Shown: in pieces, positions 45,292 to 60,200 of the stretch
How the letters are laid out: every line of letters starts with the position of its first letter
How positions within the stretch are numbered: position 1 is the first letter of the stretch
Assembly (NCBI RefSeq): GCF_032854445.1
Contig: NC_088302.1
Span: 35,806,812-35,870,811, forward strand
Reading direction: 5' to 3'
From: Liolophura sinensis
Lineage: Eukaryota; Mollusca; Polyplacophora; Chitonida; Chitonidae
Length of the DNA: 64,000 nucleotides
Made by a program: the position numbers and the translations under genes
Notes under the pieces: generated by a model
Told to the model about the DNA's origin: nothing
The model's database searches: none
What the model saw: only the letters and a program-made list of their open reading frames with translations

Positions 45292-48200
45292 CAAGCTGGT
45301 TGATATTACATGGGCCAGTTTTGCGACCTAGCTTATAAATTACCACCTACTTCGTGGTGGTCTGTTTTAGAGATCAGCGATTTGTAACTCACGGGTGTCA
45401 GTGAACATCTCTACCTTTCACAGTTAAGCACGGGGCTACCCCGGTTCTATATTAGGATTGCGACTCGCTCTTTCCACTGCTGTCGTGTTGTACGGTGGAT
45501 TTTGTGTGTATTAGATGGGATAAATTGTTTGTGTGGTGCGCGGGTTTAATGTTCCCCGAGCCAGCTTGTTGTGGCTTGGATGGACGACATACTTCTATTA
45601 CCCGATCTGAACTACATTTTAGTGCTTCACATTACGTCGCTGTTTAGAGATACTGCGGAAAACGTCTTCATTTACATTTAGCTACTCGCAAATCTTGGCG
45701 GTGTTTTACAGATGTCAAAAAAAAAAAGCATTGAGCCGAGTAATTTTCGACTCCCTATGAACGTTGCCTCATCTTTCTTTGTACGCTGTATTTGCGTTCC
45801 AAATTAATGTCAGTTGAGTATGCAAGTCGCGTGAATGACTGGGCTTTTTGTCGACAATGTGGCACCAGGTTGCCAACGAAAAACTCCGTTTTCCCCTTAG
45901 GTGGCCGCAGCACAACACAATAACTTAGAAGTCCCTTACCAATGCGGCCCATGTGGATGGGCTCAAACCCAGATCATGCCGGATTTCTCTCATCATAATG
46001 TTGGCTGCCGTTGTCATGATAAGTGAAATATTCTTGAGTACGGCGTAAAACACCAAACAAATAAATAAATATTTGCATAACGCAATTAAAAGATGAACTG
46101 AAGTCACACTTGACACATAACTAAATAGCTAATAGTGCTAATTTACACTCCGGTATTTACACCTACTTGGGTGCTTACGTACACTTACATCCATCTAATT
46201 TGTGATATCTACTCTTCGGTTGTTTCAGCCGGTGCCTTGTATCTGGTATCAATGATCTCCTGTATAGTAACCATTACAGGTAAGTCTGATTCATTTATTC
46301 ATCAAGCTCTCAAAGGAGATTAGTATATAAATTTTTGTTGTTTTTCTTGAACACCAAAATGTGTTCATGAGGTGCCACATAGACAGAGATTAAGCTACAC
46401 TATAAGGGTGGTTAAAAGTTATCTTTAGCAAACCCAGCAGCCAGCCTCTAGCCTGCTGGTGTTGTGCAATGCTGTGTGCCTGTAGAATGGAGCGCCTGGA
46501 CGGAATGGCCGATCTCTGTTTCTCACTATACATGTACTGAAAGCCTATGTAGGATAAAATGAAGTGAATTCTAGTAAAATGCTTGGAGCCTGCTACAAAC
46601 GGCAAGTTTCAAAAAGTGGTTGCTGATAGAGAGTATGTAAAATGAGGCAACACAGACTCTAGTTAGAGATAACCGAAGATCTTTTAAATGGAAGGAGAAA
46701 AAAATCATTCTTTTGCTCAAGGTCAGTTCAATGACTAAAGGTATAATGATTTCAAATAACACCTACAGTTCCAAATTAAACGTGGTTATTAAAAACTTAC
46801 TGACGTGAAAAATGACCTTGAGCTATTACAGTTGTTGACATTTGTCAGGTATCAAAATTTTGTCCCCGACCTGGTTGAACCCCGTGCATCCCCCATCTCA
46901 CCTTCCCCCGTCTTCATTCTCCGCCACCCTCCACTTGTAAGGTTACTGTATCGTGACGTACATCCCGTATTCAAGCAACCGATAGTAAATTACAGTGACT
47001 AATCACTGCAGAATACAACTGACAGAACGAGCCCACGAAACTATCACCAACCTTCTGTTAAACACGGTGTCTTTTCAAAAGCTGGCGCGTGCGAGGTCAT
47101 TGAGTGGGTTTCCCACGAATCAGGTCAAACACAGACATAGAGAAGATGGAGGGAGAGGGGATGGAGCAGTAGTAGGGTGGGTTTTGACTAATTTACTAAC
47201 GACCTCTCTGTTTACCTGTGTATTACCCTTGATAGTCAACATTGCTGAACACACGCAGGAATGTACCAGGTATCGTAGTGCGTGCTTCCAACCCACGTTG
47301 TTGAAACGCAAAGTCTTGATGACGCTATTTCCGACATCTTTCCAAGTGTTGAACGAGACCAGTTGAGCTAATTTGAGGACTATTCTTTTAACACTCTCGA
47401 CATACCTTGCTTCACTCACTGAGGATGTCCTTATACCATTTTAGACCCAAGGTCACGTTAACTCGACTAAAACAAAGCCTGAAGTGAGGGCGGTAACTTA
47501 AGATCCTTAATTCCGCAATTTAGACTATTCCAGGTTTTTATATAACGGTATTTAAACATCGTGTTGTGAGTTTCTTTGCCTGTCAGTAATTATACCGTTC
47601 AAGAATTTATAAGGGATGTTAACAATGTTTTCTCCTTTTCAAACCAGGATATACTATATATCTCATGTATTTTAGTAAGATATATATAGAGTTTGAGACC
47701 AAATCGTGTTTTGACGTAGCATGAAAATATGAACATGGGAACGGCAAGGGAGTGTCTAAATCGGAGTCTAAAAATAAAACTTGCATAAAGAATCAACAGT
47801 TAGAAACTTTTTTATCTCCAAAATATATTCATAGAAATAAATAATGGTAGGCAACTGAGATAAATGGCTCACTCCACGGACACGAACACGATTGTCCGAT
47901 TGATTTTGATTGAGAATTTATGTTTAAGTAAACAAATCTCAAATTTCTTTGAAGTTTTCTCCACACATTTCCTCTAGTTCAGTAAGAAACAATGCTCTAA
48001 TTTTATATGCCAGTCGTCTACTGGTGTTACAAAGGCCTCTTTATTCGTCCTTGCTAAGTGTTCTGATTATAACGCTACATGACACTTAACACCAGTACTT
48101 TAATATATACACAGCCATGGGTGTGGTTACAACATGTTATTAGCTGAATCGAGCTAAAGTGTGGTTTACGTATTTGGGCACCAGCATTCTACCTTTTTAA

Positions 48201-51200
48201 TCTACAGTTACATGTGCCTATTGTTTAATGAAAGCAGACGCCCAAATAAGGAACGAGGACAAGCTGGGGATATAATGATATCCAGGAACATGCTATAAAA
48301 ACTCTCACAATGAAGAAAAGAAACAATGCACTCCGTGGAGAAATAAGAAGTAAGGCCGGCTCAATTAATAAAATGAGTATATTGCCAATGAGATACCGTG
48401 TTAAAGTTTTAAACAGAAAAAATGCAGTCCCGTGTTAAAGTATTAAACAGGAATAATGCAGTTCCGTGTTAAAGTATTAAACAGGAATAATGCAGTTCCG
48501 TGTTAAAGTGATAAACAGGAAAATTACAGTCTTGTGTTAAAGTATTAAACAGGAAAAATGCAGTCCCGTGTTAAAGAGTTAAACACGAAAAATTCAATCC
48601 TTAACGGTTTTAGACGTATTTATTCTTGGAATGTTGTTTCTTGCTCAAACTTTCATTCACGTAAAATGTTAGTTTACATCAACATCCTTAAGAAATTTAC
48701 AAGTGTTCATTCTAGAAAAGGTATTGTTTGTTCAAATTTTCCTAGACGTAAAGTATTAGTTTACGTCAACATCCTTAAGAAATTTGCAAGTGTTCATTCT
48801 AGAAAAGGTATTGTTTGTTCAAATTTTCCAAGACGTAAAGTATTAGCTTACTTGAAAAACTTAAAAGAATTCATTCTAAAAAAGTTGTCCCTTGTTAAAT
48901 GGAGCGCCTTTACGCGCAAGGGCAACTGTAGCGCAAGCGGAATTGACCATTTTCTCTCTTGCAGTACATCAATACTACGTTAGCAGTTTCCTCACAAAAC
49001 ACCATTGCAAAGCAAGGACTGAGCAATAGACAGCAGTGTAGGCTGGCAAGGTACATCATTGATGAACGACATTGTAAATTGTGACTTTTTTTAAGTATAT
49101 GCTGCGTTTTTCTTGTTGAATTAGCCTCATTAGGAACAATCACAAAATTGTGCGTGAACGTGAACATGCAGCATGGTCTCACGAGCTATGGTCCCACGTA
49201 CAACTTCATGTCAACTTAAGCTTTTATAAGTGTTTCTAATGTGAGGTTGACCCTGTCCCGTTTTTTTATAAAAGGCCCCAAGTATACAGCCACCATGCAT
49301 TTCAGAAAACAAATATTGAAGAAAAAATCGGCTTGATCTGTACCCTGTTATTCCCAGTGAAGTCAAAATTGACAATCGCGGTCCGATATGAGGTATTTGT
49401 TTGTAAATAGCGCAGAATTGGCCTTAGGCCAGCCTCAGTTTGTGCTGTTGATGTACAGCACTCAAATGTTCCCCCGACACTCACTGCGCAAACTCGCCCA
49501 AACAATGACAGTGTTTACAATTCTATGAATCTCCTACAGATCAGCCTGATGTGAGGTATAGAGGCCTTCCTTCTGGGTCGGTCAGCTAACTCCGGTCATC
49601 ACAATATAAATTATGCTTATAAAAGCGAATCAGGGAGTCCTATTTTCTGAGGTTTTGTATCCTTCAACACAGTTTTCAATGCTTTATGTATATTTAAAAA
49701 AAAAACAACTAAATTACGCTGGTATTTAAGAAGAATCCATGAATGAAGAAACGATTTTGTCGCCAATGCCAGCTGTTAAAAATACTAAAATGTCGGTCAG
49801 AATGGTTGACCGTGATGGCTTTTCTGTGGTTTAATTTAAACTTTGAACATCAAACTAGTTTTAACCTACCACACTTACATTGTTCACCACTTACACATCC
49901 ATCTTATGAATAATTAAACAACAATTAAAAGGGGCTAACCTTATTCCCAGAGATTCTACACCAACCTTGTTCACAGAGGTTCGACACCAAAGATTCCTTG
50001 CAAAGAATTGGAAACCTCAGTTCAAAGAGATTTATACTGAATAACATCATTTAACTAAAGTGTTCCAACTCACAGTTTACGCACAATTAGCATTGTCACC
50101 TGAATATACTGTTGATGTGACGTGAAAGAGTAAATTTCACACATATGACATCGAGTAAGGTAGATCAAATGCCAAATGCTCAAATGTAAAGCAAAAGAAC
50201 AATCAAACAAACATCAATTGACAGATGAAGACTCATAAATATGCATTTTTTTAAAGTGAACAACATGAGTAAATGTCTTCACATTTTGAGTAATTCTAGA
50301 TCAGTGATATCCAATAAATTAGCAATTAACATCATTGCATTTTTACCTAATTCTGCTGGGCGTGTAATTTGCTATTATTTAAGCATTTACACGAACAGTT
50401 AGAATGAAATCCTAACTGAGGTAAATTGTCAATAGGCCGTTTTTCACCGGTTACGTGTGACCATTTGGTGACTACCACACTGTCGTCGCTGCTCTGGTTT
50501 TACTATATTGTAAACGTGAGTAACACCTTTTTGCATGAGAAATTGTTATTGTTTGAAAACTCACAACATAAAGTGATGTATTACTTCAAAATATTAGCAC
50601 AAAAGTGTGCAAACATGGCGAGGTAATAGAATCTTTGTAGTGTGAAGATTTGAAGATGATTAACAATTCCCATTCAGAAATGAACACGTTGTTAGAGCCT
50701 ACCCCCTCCCCTCTGTCCGGTCCGCTTTCTGCTTGGATCACATCCCCTCCCGTACAGCAAATTAGCTTGTTTTATCGCATCAATGTGCTAATCCTTTGAT
50801 CTACTCCGATTCTGATTGCCACTCATACAATGCCTTTGATTAATCACTTTAAGGTAAATAACCGGCTACGTATCTCTTGATATTAACAAACAGCCTTTTT
50901 TCAACACCTTGTTTTGTATAATATTAGTATTTAACAGAAGCTGGATTTGATTTGGAAGCAACCAAACTTCCCAAAATGGCGTGCTTGTCAAGACAACAGA
51001 TCTTGTACAAAAATTAAGCTGCCTCAAACAAAGGTCCAGTGGTTCGTTTCTGCATCCATTCTGGTTTAATATTGACAGTCGTTAACAATCGTTTCGTAGG
51101 TGAATAGCTACTCATTCTTTTTCCAAACTTGACCTGCTTTGAGTAGGCTATTTTGAGCTCTTCGTTAATGACCTGTGTCAAGTGTCTTAAACCTTTGAGA

Positions 51201-54200
51201 CGATTAGTTTTTCAGTTTTCATATTAGGTTTTGCAAGTATCTTAGAATTTCTTCGAATAACACAACTTGGCACATTGTGGTCGTTTACCCTGTTTTTCAC
51301 CACTCACAAATCTGACCGCTCGCTTATAAAAGAAAATTAAGCCATACGGTTTTCAACATCAATTAATCTAATGAAAGACCTCTAGCTTATTTACCCTTTA
51401 ACAGAGCTGTTTGTTGTTGTAATCATTTGCTTAGTTATCATTTAACTTCAGGACCATTGACTAAGTTATCGTGTAAAAGAGCTTTAGAAGGGGTTTTAAC
51501 CTTAGGACCACTGGCTAGGTTATCATTGAATTTTTGGACCACTGGCTAGGTTATCATTGAATTTTTGGACCACTGGCTAGGTTATCATTTAATTTTTGGA
51601 CCACTGGCTAGGTTATCATTTAATTTTAAGGTATTGAATAGGTTATCATTTACCTTCAGGACCATTGCCTAGGTTATCATTTAACTTTAGGACTACCTCC
51701 TAGGCTATCATTTAATTTTTGGACCACTGGCCAGGTTATCCAATGACCTGAAGACTGCTGGTTATCATTTAACTTTACAACCATTGGATAGGTTATCATT
51801 TAACTGTACGACCACTAGCCAGGTTATTGTTTAATTTTGAAGCCATTGGTTAGGCTATCATTTAACTTTAGGTCCACTGGCTATGTTATCATTAAACTTT
51901 AGGACCACTGGCTATGTTATCATTTAACTTTAGTACCACTGGCTATGTTATCATTTAACTTTAGTACCTCTGGCTATGTTATCATTTAAGTATAGAACCG
52001 CTGGCAAGGCTATCATTTAACTTTAGGACCAATGTTTAGGTTATCATTTATCTTTAGGACCTTTGGTTAGAATATCATTTAACTTCAGGACCACTGGCTA
52101 CGTTATCATTTATCTTTAAGACCTCTGGCTTGGCTACCCTTTTACCTCAAGACCACTGTCTAGGCTATCATTTAACTTTAGGACTACTAGCTAGGTTATC
52201 ATTTAACTTCAGAACGGCTGGCTTGGTTATTATTTTGAGCAAGCTGTATGTGATTGTAACTTTAGGACATCAGCTTGGTTAGAATTTAATAAAGCTGTAT
52301 GTGATTGCTTTAAGAGCACTGGCTAAGTTATCATTTAACAAAGTTGTATGTGATTACAACTTTAAAAGCACTCGCTAAGTCATTTAACAGAGCTGTATAT
52401 CATTGCAACCTTAAGAGCACTGGCTAAGTTATCATTTAACAAAGCTGTATGTGATTGTAACTTTATGACTATGTACGTCGTAACTTTAGCCAACTGGCTT
52501 GATCGATAATTAACAAAACTGCATGAGATTATAATTTTCGGACCACTGAATAAGCTAACATTAGGTCCACTACCTTGGTTGTCATGCAGTGAAACAATAT
52601 GTTACTGTAACTTTAAAACTACTGACTAAGTCAACTTTATTATCACGTTACCATTAGAGGTCAACCTATCTGGCTCACGTATCATTCAACAGAAGTGTAT
52701 GTGGTAGTAAAGTGCAGGAGGAATGCTTACAGATCGATTGACCTCTGCTAGGTTCAAATGGACAGAATTTTGATTTGTGCCTGTACGTCATGGGTGTTGT
52801 TGATCATCAAGTCCGGCTGCACGTAGCTGACAGTGCTGGTCCATCATCCTCGGTCAGGAACAATGAGTGGGGAAACAACAGTTTGTCTTTGTCGCTGCCA
52901 GAGTAAATTGACCGGGAAAATCGACTGTGTCAACAAAGGGATTGAGTAGTCTACAGGGCTTCTGTTCGCCATTGTCAAAGATTGCCCTCTCCCTGTCTCT
53001 CGCCTAATGCGCAAACCCTTGTCATGTTTAAACATTTAACTTGCAACGATAAGTAAAACTATAGGGCCTATGTACATGTGGTATAGGTAATTCATCGGTG
53101 CTTCATGTCTAGTATCACCACTTATTATTTGCATCGATGAATAACTCTGTCCTAGCTGGACTCAAATTAAAATTGCCCAAATCTGTGGCCCAGAAAATGT
53201 TTCAGGTATTATCGTACATGTTTCACGTCACTTGATACAAATAAGGTATTTATTTATTTATTTATTTGATTGGTGTTTTACGACGTACTCAAGAATATTT
53301 CACTTGTACGACGGCGGCCAGCATTATGGTGGGAGGAAACCGGGCAGAGCCCGGGAAAACTCACGACCATCCGCAGGTTGCTGACAGACATTCTCACGTA
53401 CGGCCGGGATACAAATAAGGAACAACATACGCATCATTATTGCACACTTTTGGTTGCGCTTCATATAAATGGCTTCAGTTAAAACTCGATTGAGATTTAT
53501 CTCATTTGACTTTCATGATTTTAGCTGCCACAGTCGCTCAATCTATCTGTTGTCAGTAAGCCTGTGGAATTTCTCCTCTCACATCTCTTAACATGAACAT
53601 TCACTTAACGAATGACCTTACTGAAAGACGACGTCGACTTTTTGCGGGATTATTGCGAAGGAAATTATTGCGAATTTGCCCTTGTTGACTGTGCGATTTC
53701 AAATTTTGTTTTCATATTCATTGTCTAGAATGTTGGTATTGATATTGATGTTAATATTTTAATTTACGTTTGCAAGAAAATTAGCTTAAAAGCATTTTTA
53801 TCGAAATTAGTTGTGAGATTACAGACAGGACCTGTTTTAAACTATTACAGCAAGTTGAGAGAAGATGTCTTATCACATCTGAAAATATTTAGCAGTCTTC
53901 ATTGTAACAGTTACCTATTGTCGTCAATAGGGGGCCTTCATTGCTGAGCTATCACAGAATAATAACCCAACAGCTTCTCACCAATGCAGTTGCTATGAGT
54001 TGAAGTCTGGCTTCCCCTCAGGTCGCATTACGGAAGTTGTCTGCCAGCAATCTGCGGATAGTAGTGGGTTTCCCCCGGGCTCTGCCCGGTTTCATCCCAC
54101 CAGAATACTGGCTGCCGTAAAATAAGTGAACATATTCTCGAGTACGCTGTAATGCACCAGTCAGATATATAAATATTATCGACAACAAGGTATGCAAGGA

Positions 54201-57200
54201 ATGGTATTTACTGTCAGTGTATATCAACAAATGCCACAACGACGCCAATTATGGGAGGAGCTACTAGAGATAATTTGAATGTAAACCCCACCCTCGACTA
54301 TGTTGTATTGACATGCACGGTTGGTCGTTTGCTAGGGATTTGTCCGCATGTCTGCGCAAACCAAAGCTTGATTTCGTTGTTTTGAAGACTCTATGCCTTT
54401 CACTGTTTTTCTAGTTTTACAAATAACTCAGCAGCTTACAGAACTTGAAATAACAAAAACTGAAGCAGATCAATGCATGCACTTTATTTTTTTTTCTGTC
54501 TGAGTTTTTCTTTAATCCGCGGGTCGGCTGATTCTCATTGCGGCATTGCAAACAAAAACTTGCTGATTTGTATTTGCACAAAGCTAAAAATGACCCGAAA
54601 CTTAAGTTAATCAGAGCATGCTTAAATTCTGCTACTTATCAAGCTCTTTCCTACTTATACAGTGTATGTCTACTGACTCTTCATTACAACATTGGAAGTA
54701 CACTTGAAAACTGAAAGATAACAAGCTAATAAAGAACGTTTCTATGTTTCATTTCCTTGTTACATGTTACATTTGTGTTGTATTCCTCAACTGGTCTATT
54801 GGCCATCTATGATGAACATTCTTGTCCTCCTCATTAACTCGCACGATGTTTAGTTTATACGTATTTTAACTAGTTTTGACTTCAGGTCTCTCCGGCTGGT
54901 CTTAATACTATGCTGCATGGTTTATAGAGGGTTATTATGAACTTGGTAATAACTATTTATATTTATGTGTTCTAATGATGGCCGATGGGCACACAAAAGA
55001 AAAAAAAGGAATATTCCATTCTCACTGTTTTTTTTAACTCGAACATATTACTATGGAAATTATCGGATGTAAATTTCGAAATTTGTAATCTTACGTTTTA
55101 TTAATACGCGGATTATTTACCGAAATATATGCTGGCTGCGACTTAATTGTTTATATAAAAAAAAACTGCCGGCACTCATAGTTGCATGATATTTATTCAT
55201 GCTTACAGGGCCTGTACATTCTGTCAATGATGAAGGAGCGGTTCATTTGCCCAGTATTATTTGCCTTCATAGCTATATTTTGATCATTGCTAAATATACT
55301 GCTGCAGTGTTGTATCAATCAGTTTGTTAATATAAATTTGTAAGTTCTTGTTTATTGTTCATTGAATAGCGGAAAATGAGTTAGGTAGTCAACCATTGTT
55401 AGATGTGCAAATGTGTTAATATGTATATAAGCTAAGTAAAATGACCTAAATTGCTCCCCACAGCAGGTTTATGGGCGATGCAAAGCACATATTACGTTGA
55501 TGTTTATTGCTCTACTGGAAATAATCCGTAAGATTTTGAATGTCATTTTATGCTTGACGATTGGACTTGCATGTATTCATTCATGTTAAAACATATTTAT
55601 AGCAAGAGGAGATTTAATTCCTTGCTCCGTCAACTGGAATGTGTGTATAACCTATACCCCCAAGAGATTTGACATGTATGTATAATATATCCACGAATGT
55701 GGACATCAGCAATTATTTTACCTTAAGTGCGCTTTCTTTCTGCCCTATTTAAAGAATATATTTGCTGATGAAACGTTGTGAATAGCAGTTTTCTTAATTT
55801 AGGGGTCAATTAAACGAACTGTAGTGTATTTTGTCTAACATAGCGCAAAAGCAGGCCATGACTTGCGTGAGATCGAATTCAGTGTATGTACACTCCAGCG
55901 ACCAGCGGAGTTTGGGATCCCAAAATGGAAAATGTCTAAAACAGTTATGCGTGTTTAAAGACCAGTGACCCTTGCCAACACGTGTTCGACCTGTACCTGT
56001 TGATTGCGTGGCTAAAGACTGTCCCCTCGAGGTTGGGGGAGACCCCAGGGGCTTGAGCTAACGTAAAGGTGTTGGAGTGTCCCTGCGTCCTCGTGTGCCT
56101 GGAATTCACTGACCACTCCAGCTAACATACAGGACGTGACAAATTGGCCGGCACATGTTGAATGTGGTCAAACGCCGACCTCACCTGTTCCACTTTCCCT
56201 CATCCGCCTCAGGTTCCCCAGTTTACTGGACGTGTCTGATTGTCCCGCACCATTAATTACTTGTTTATGAAGCGTCAGCTAGGATTTTGAACTGGCACAC
56301 TGGTTGTACATACAACACGTGAGGTAAGACTGTTAAGGACGACGTGAATCATACCGGGTCTTAGTGCTCCTGTGTAAGTTGTGGGTAGCGGAATGGGGTG
56401 AGGCTAGGGAAAAGTGGGCTGATAGTTTTACTATCAACAATAAATAGGCGTGTAATAATGTGAATGAGTAAGGCATTAGGCTGTTTCTGTATTGTCATTA
56501 TAGTCGATGAAACACACCAGTTCTGTGCGGTGCATTTCGAAATTTGCTTTCGAACTTTCCCTATATTTGACTGATCAGATCTCAACTAAACCTTTATCGT
56601 ATATCGTTTCCTCCATGAAATTTCTCGGTGTTGATAAACATAGCATCTAATGAAAGATTTCAAATATTTGTTGTGACCCATATAGATAAAAAATATATAT
56701 CCCTACTTTTTTAATAATACGTTTTTGAATTCCAAAACAAAACACCAAACAAAGCCGTAAAATTTGACTGTTTGACAATATAACCAATCGCTCAGTTATG
56801 TGTTCACACTGACTGCTATATCACGGACATGTATTCCCGCAACAACAGCCAGGAGGAGGTCTCCGTTGGGGCTGTGGCTTGGGGAGCAGCAGAGATGGGT
56901 TTAAGACGCGTTTCCGTTCTGCCGTATCCTGCATTTGTATACACCGCAGAGGAGCTTAACACAGTTACGCCATACCTTTGAAGGCCCTGAATGCGGTTTA
57001 TTATGGAGGTGTTGTGGCGGCGTCTCGCGGGTTAGCCCGCCACCTCTCTGTTCTGGTCGCGGCCACATGGCTATTGTTGTATACCAGGCCGACCTGGCTT
57101 CGGTCCATCACTTGACGGTCACATCTCTACACCTTAACTTGGCAGACCATTCCTGGTCCACTAGCCCATCTCATGACCTGGGCCTTATTTCTCATGACGA

Positions 57201-60200
57201 CGATCTCAACTGCTTGTCACAGATTGCTTATCTGTCAATTAATTCATTCGCTCTGTTATTGTTTAATTTTGTTTAAATTTGACAGGTTTTTTTTTCTTCC
57301 TTTTTTTTGGGCCTCAAGTTGCTAAAGTGCTCTTTTGAATGTACCTAACTCTGATTGTACCAGACTTTTACCATGTGCCCAGTTGCGGCTTAAGCCAGAG
57401 GGGTTGTCATTTGCCTGGTACAAAGCGGTGGTTTCTTACGGCTAATCCGGTTAAGCAAAAAAAAAAAAACATAAACCTGATTGCCTCAAAAATCCTATAA
57501 AACAAATATTAAATAACCTAGTATTACCTGTTATTTGGCTAGGATAAAAAGTGATCAAATTATTTTGTACCGACGTCTTTCTTTTAGGAATTGTAGTTTA
57601 AGAAATGACCCTTACAAGGAACTGATACGATACCCTCGAGAGAGAGGGAACTACCAAACAAAGACTTGATTAGTGCAAAGTTGAAATCTCATTTTAAAAT
57701 GTTTGACAGTTCCTCTGAACAGGTTCATCAGTATAACAAAGCATTAAGGGACACTTACTCTTATCAGTATGAATCATATTGTTACAGCGTTGTGACTGGA
57801 GGCGTCACGTCACCTACGCGTACAGCCATCTTACATCATGCTTCAAAAGATCATAGACATAACCACCATGTAATTACGTAACGACTGTGACTACGTACTA
57901 TCTATAATAACGGCTGTCGTAGTAACTTCGTACACGCAACGGCTTTTGTGAAATAATCCTACAGGTACCCTTAATATAGAAACTTGATATGAGTATGCTA
58001 GGCAATGACAAAGTCAAATGACATATATGCCTTTTCGTGTTGTACCCAGGTCGAGTTTAATAGGTCCGCTTGCCTACAAAACTCTAAACCAGATGACGAC
58101 AGTTTTCCTGTCAGGGCCTACTTAGTGGTTTCAGGTTTTTGTTGTCACTTCTCACCTGTTAATATCATCCAGGTGAGGTCTGGATTCCTGAAATAATTAA
58201 CCGACTCACCTGTAAATTCGATAAGTTCTGCAGCCCGATTACAGTTGAAATGTTTCGAATTAAGGTAATCCTCGACTAGTACCTGCTAATCCAGCTCTCT
58301 GGGAAAGTTCTCCCCACCCATGGTCTCGGCCTGCCGGGCAGAATCGCTCGTGTGACCGCATCCAGTGACATTTCCAAGCCTGCAGGTGCTAATTGAGATC
58401 TTAGGGCAAGGGATTACCGAGAAAAGACCGAAGTACCTGTCAACAGTTTTACATGTGTCGCATCTGATACTGATTTGTGTCACAGATGTCTATTGCCTCA
58501 ACCGTTTCCAACTCCCTTTTTCACTAATCAGTTAGCAAAATGACGACAAAATAAGTATTATTTATATTTTAAAAAATATTAAAACTCTTGACCCCAAGTT
58601 ATTTAACGGCCATGTTCGTCTCAAGAACAGACTTTACATTTCTGTTAACAGTATACCCAAGAGAAGGGTAATGTGCTTGCCTTCCAATCGCAAGGCGGGG
58701 CCTCCTTGGCAGAGATGGTTAGCACGCCAGCGCGGCTCAATGACCCAGGAGCCTCCTACCAATGCGGTCGACCTGAGTTCTAATCCAGCTCTTGCTGGCT
58801 TCCTCTGCGATCGTACGTTTGAAGGTCTCCCAGCAACTTCCATATTGCTGGCTACCGTTGTGGACGTAAAATATTCCGCGTAAAACACCAGTCAAATAAA
58901 TATATAAATTCAATCGCTTGGTCACATTCTCGGACAGGGAATGTTCAAGATTCCACTTCTTGCATTGTTCCAGGACCCTTGGTAGAAATTAAGAGACGAT
59001 GGACGAAACTCAGTTGGTCTTACATGAAATTCGCAAGGCACCGCTTGTCATCTGCAAATAAGACGTCATGACGTATCTTACGTTTTTCAGTAATATAGGC
59101 CAAAGATGAACAGATAACTCTAGGCACTCAGAATAATCTTTCCACAAAACTAACCATTATGGTACAAGTGAAAAATTCTTGAGTTTGGTGTAATAACAAC
59201 ATTTAAATAAATCAATAAAACATAAATCGTATTTTTCAAGGCTCAAATTTTGTACAACAAGAGTGATCATCGTATATGTGTATTGTACGGGCCTTACCCC
59301 CACCCAAGGCACAACATAAAGGACATCTGCTGATAGCGTGGCGACATTTAGTAAACTACAGACAGACTTTGTTTAATCAGCAGATTGAATAATTTCTTCA
59401 AATATCGGAAGCCTGAGCCCATTGTTAGGACAACGAGGGTTCGATACCCTAGTATCTGCTTGAGCTCTCTGGGCGAACTTCTAATGGGCACAAAACCTTT
59501 AACCTGTTGTTAAATCCTGTATTTTCCACACCACTTTTCATGCATAACAAAGGCGCTCATTGCACATCGTATAAGCAGCTCCAGACGTCAAATGTCACTT
59601 GTTAACGCAAAATGCAACCATCAAATATATACGTTAGCGTCGTTATAATTAAACTAATGCTAGCGTCACTTTCTGATCCAGACCTGAAAAGATTTTATTC
59701 TGTTAAGTTCAGTGAATTGTCGACATATAAGAAGGAAGTTCCGGTTAAATGCACACAAAAATCTTTCTTTTAAAATATTCCTATTTCTTTCTTTATTTCT
59801 CTATTTCTTTATTTGATTGCTGTTTTACGCCGTACTCAAGAAAATTTTATTTATACCACGGGGACCATGCGCGGGTTGCTGTAGGACGTAAAACATGCTT
59901 CATAATGATATTAATTTTATGCACGAATCTTTTAAACAATATAACCATAATAACCATATAAGCCATAATCATTTTGTTCGTCAGATGCTGTATGTAACCT
60001 TAGGGAAGACCAGCTCAGCCTCTCGGACTGGACGGGTACCATCAAGACCCCAGATTTCGATACTGGTCAATATCCACCAAACCAGATATGTACCTGGCGA
60101 GTCACACTCAGCAAAGGAAGCCGCATCCGCCTCGTATTCGACGAATTTGACCTTGACCCTGCGACCAGTACCGCTGCAAGTACAGGTGCTGATTGTCAGG

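Noticed and set aside
46229-46279. Second TMEM272-like gene starting at 45031
   Set aside because: The hydrophobic exon resembles the 60-nt TM1 exon of that family, but no downstream CP-x4-IP-type exon is found, while the CUB1 exon fits in phase and needs a signal peptide.
57666-57881. 71-codon plus-strand frame and other short frames in 54-59 kb
   Set aside because: No family motifs, no splice context, and lengths expected by chance in this sequence.
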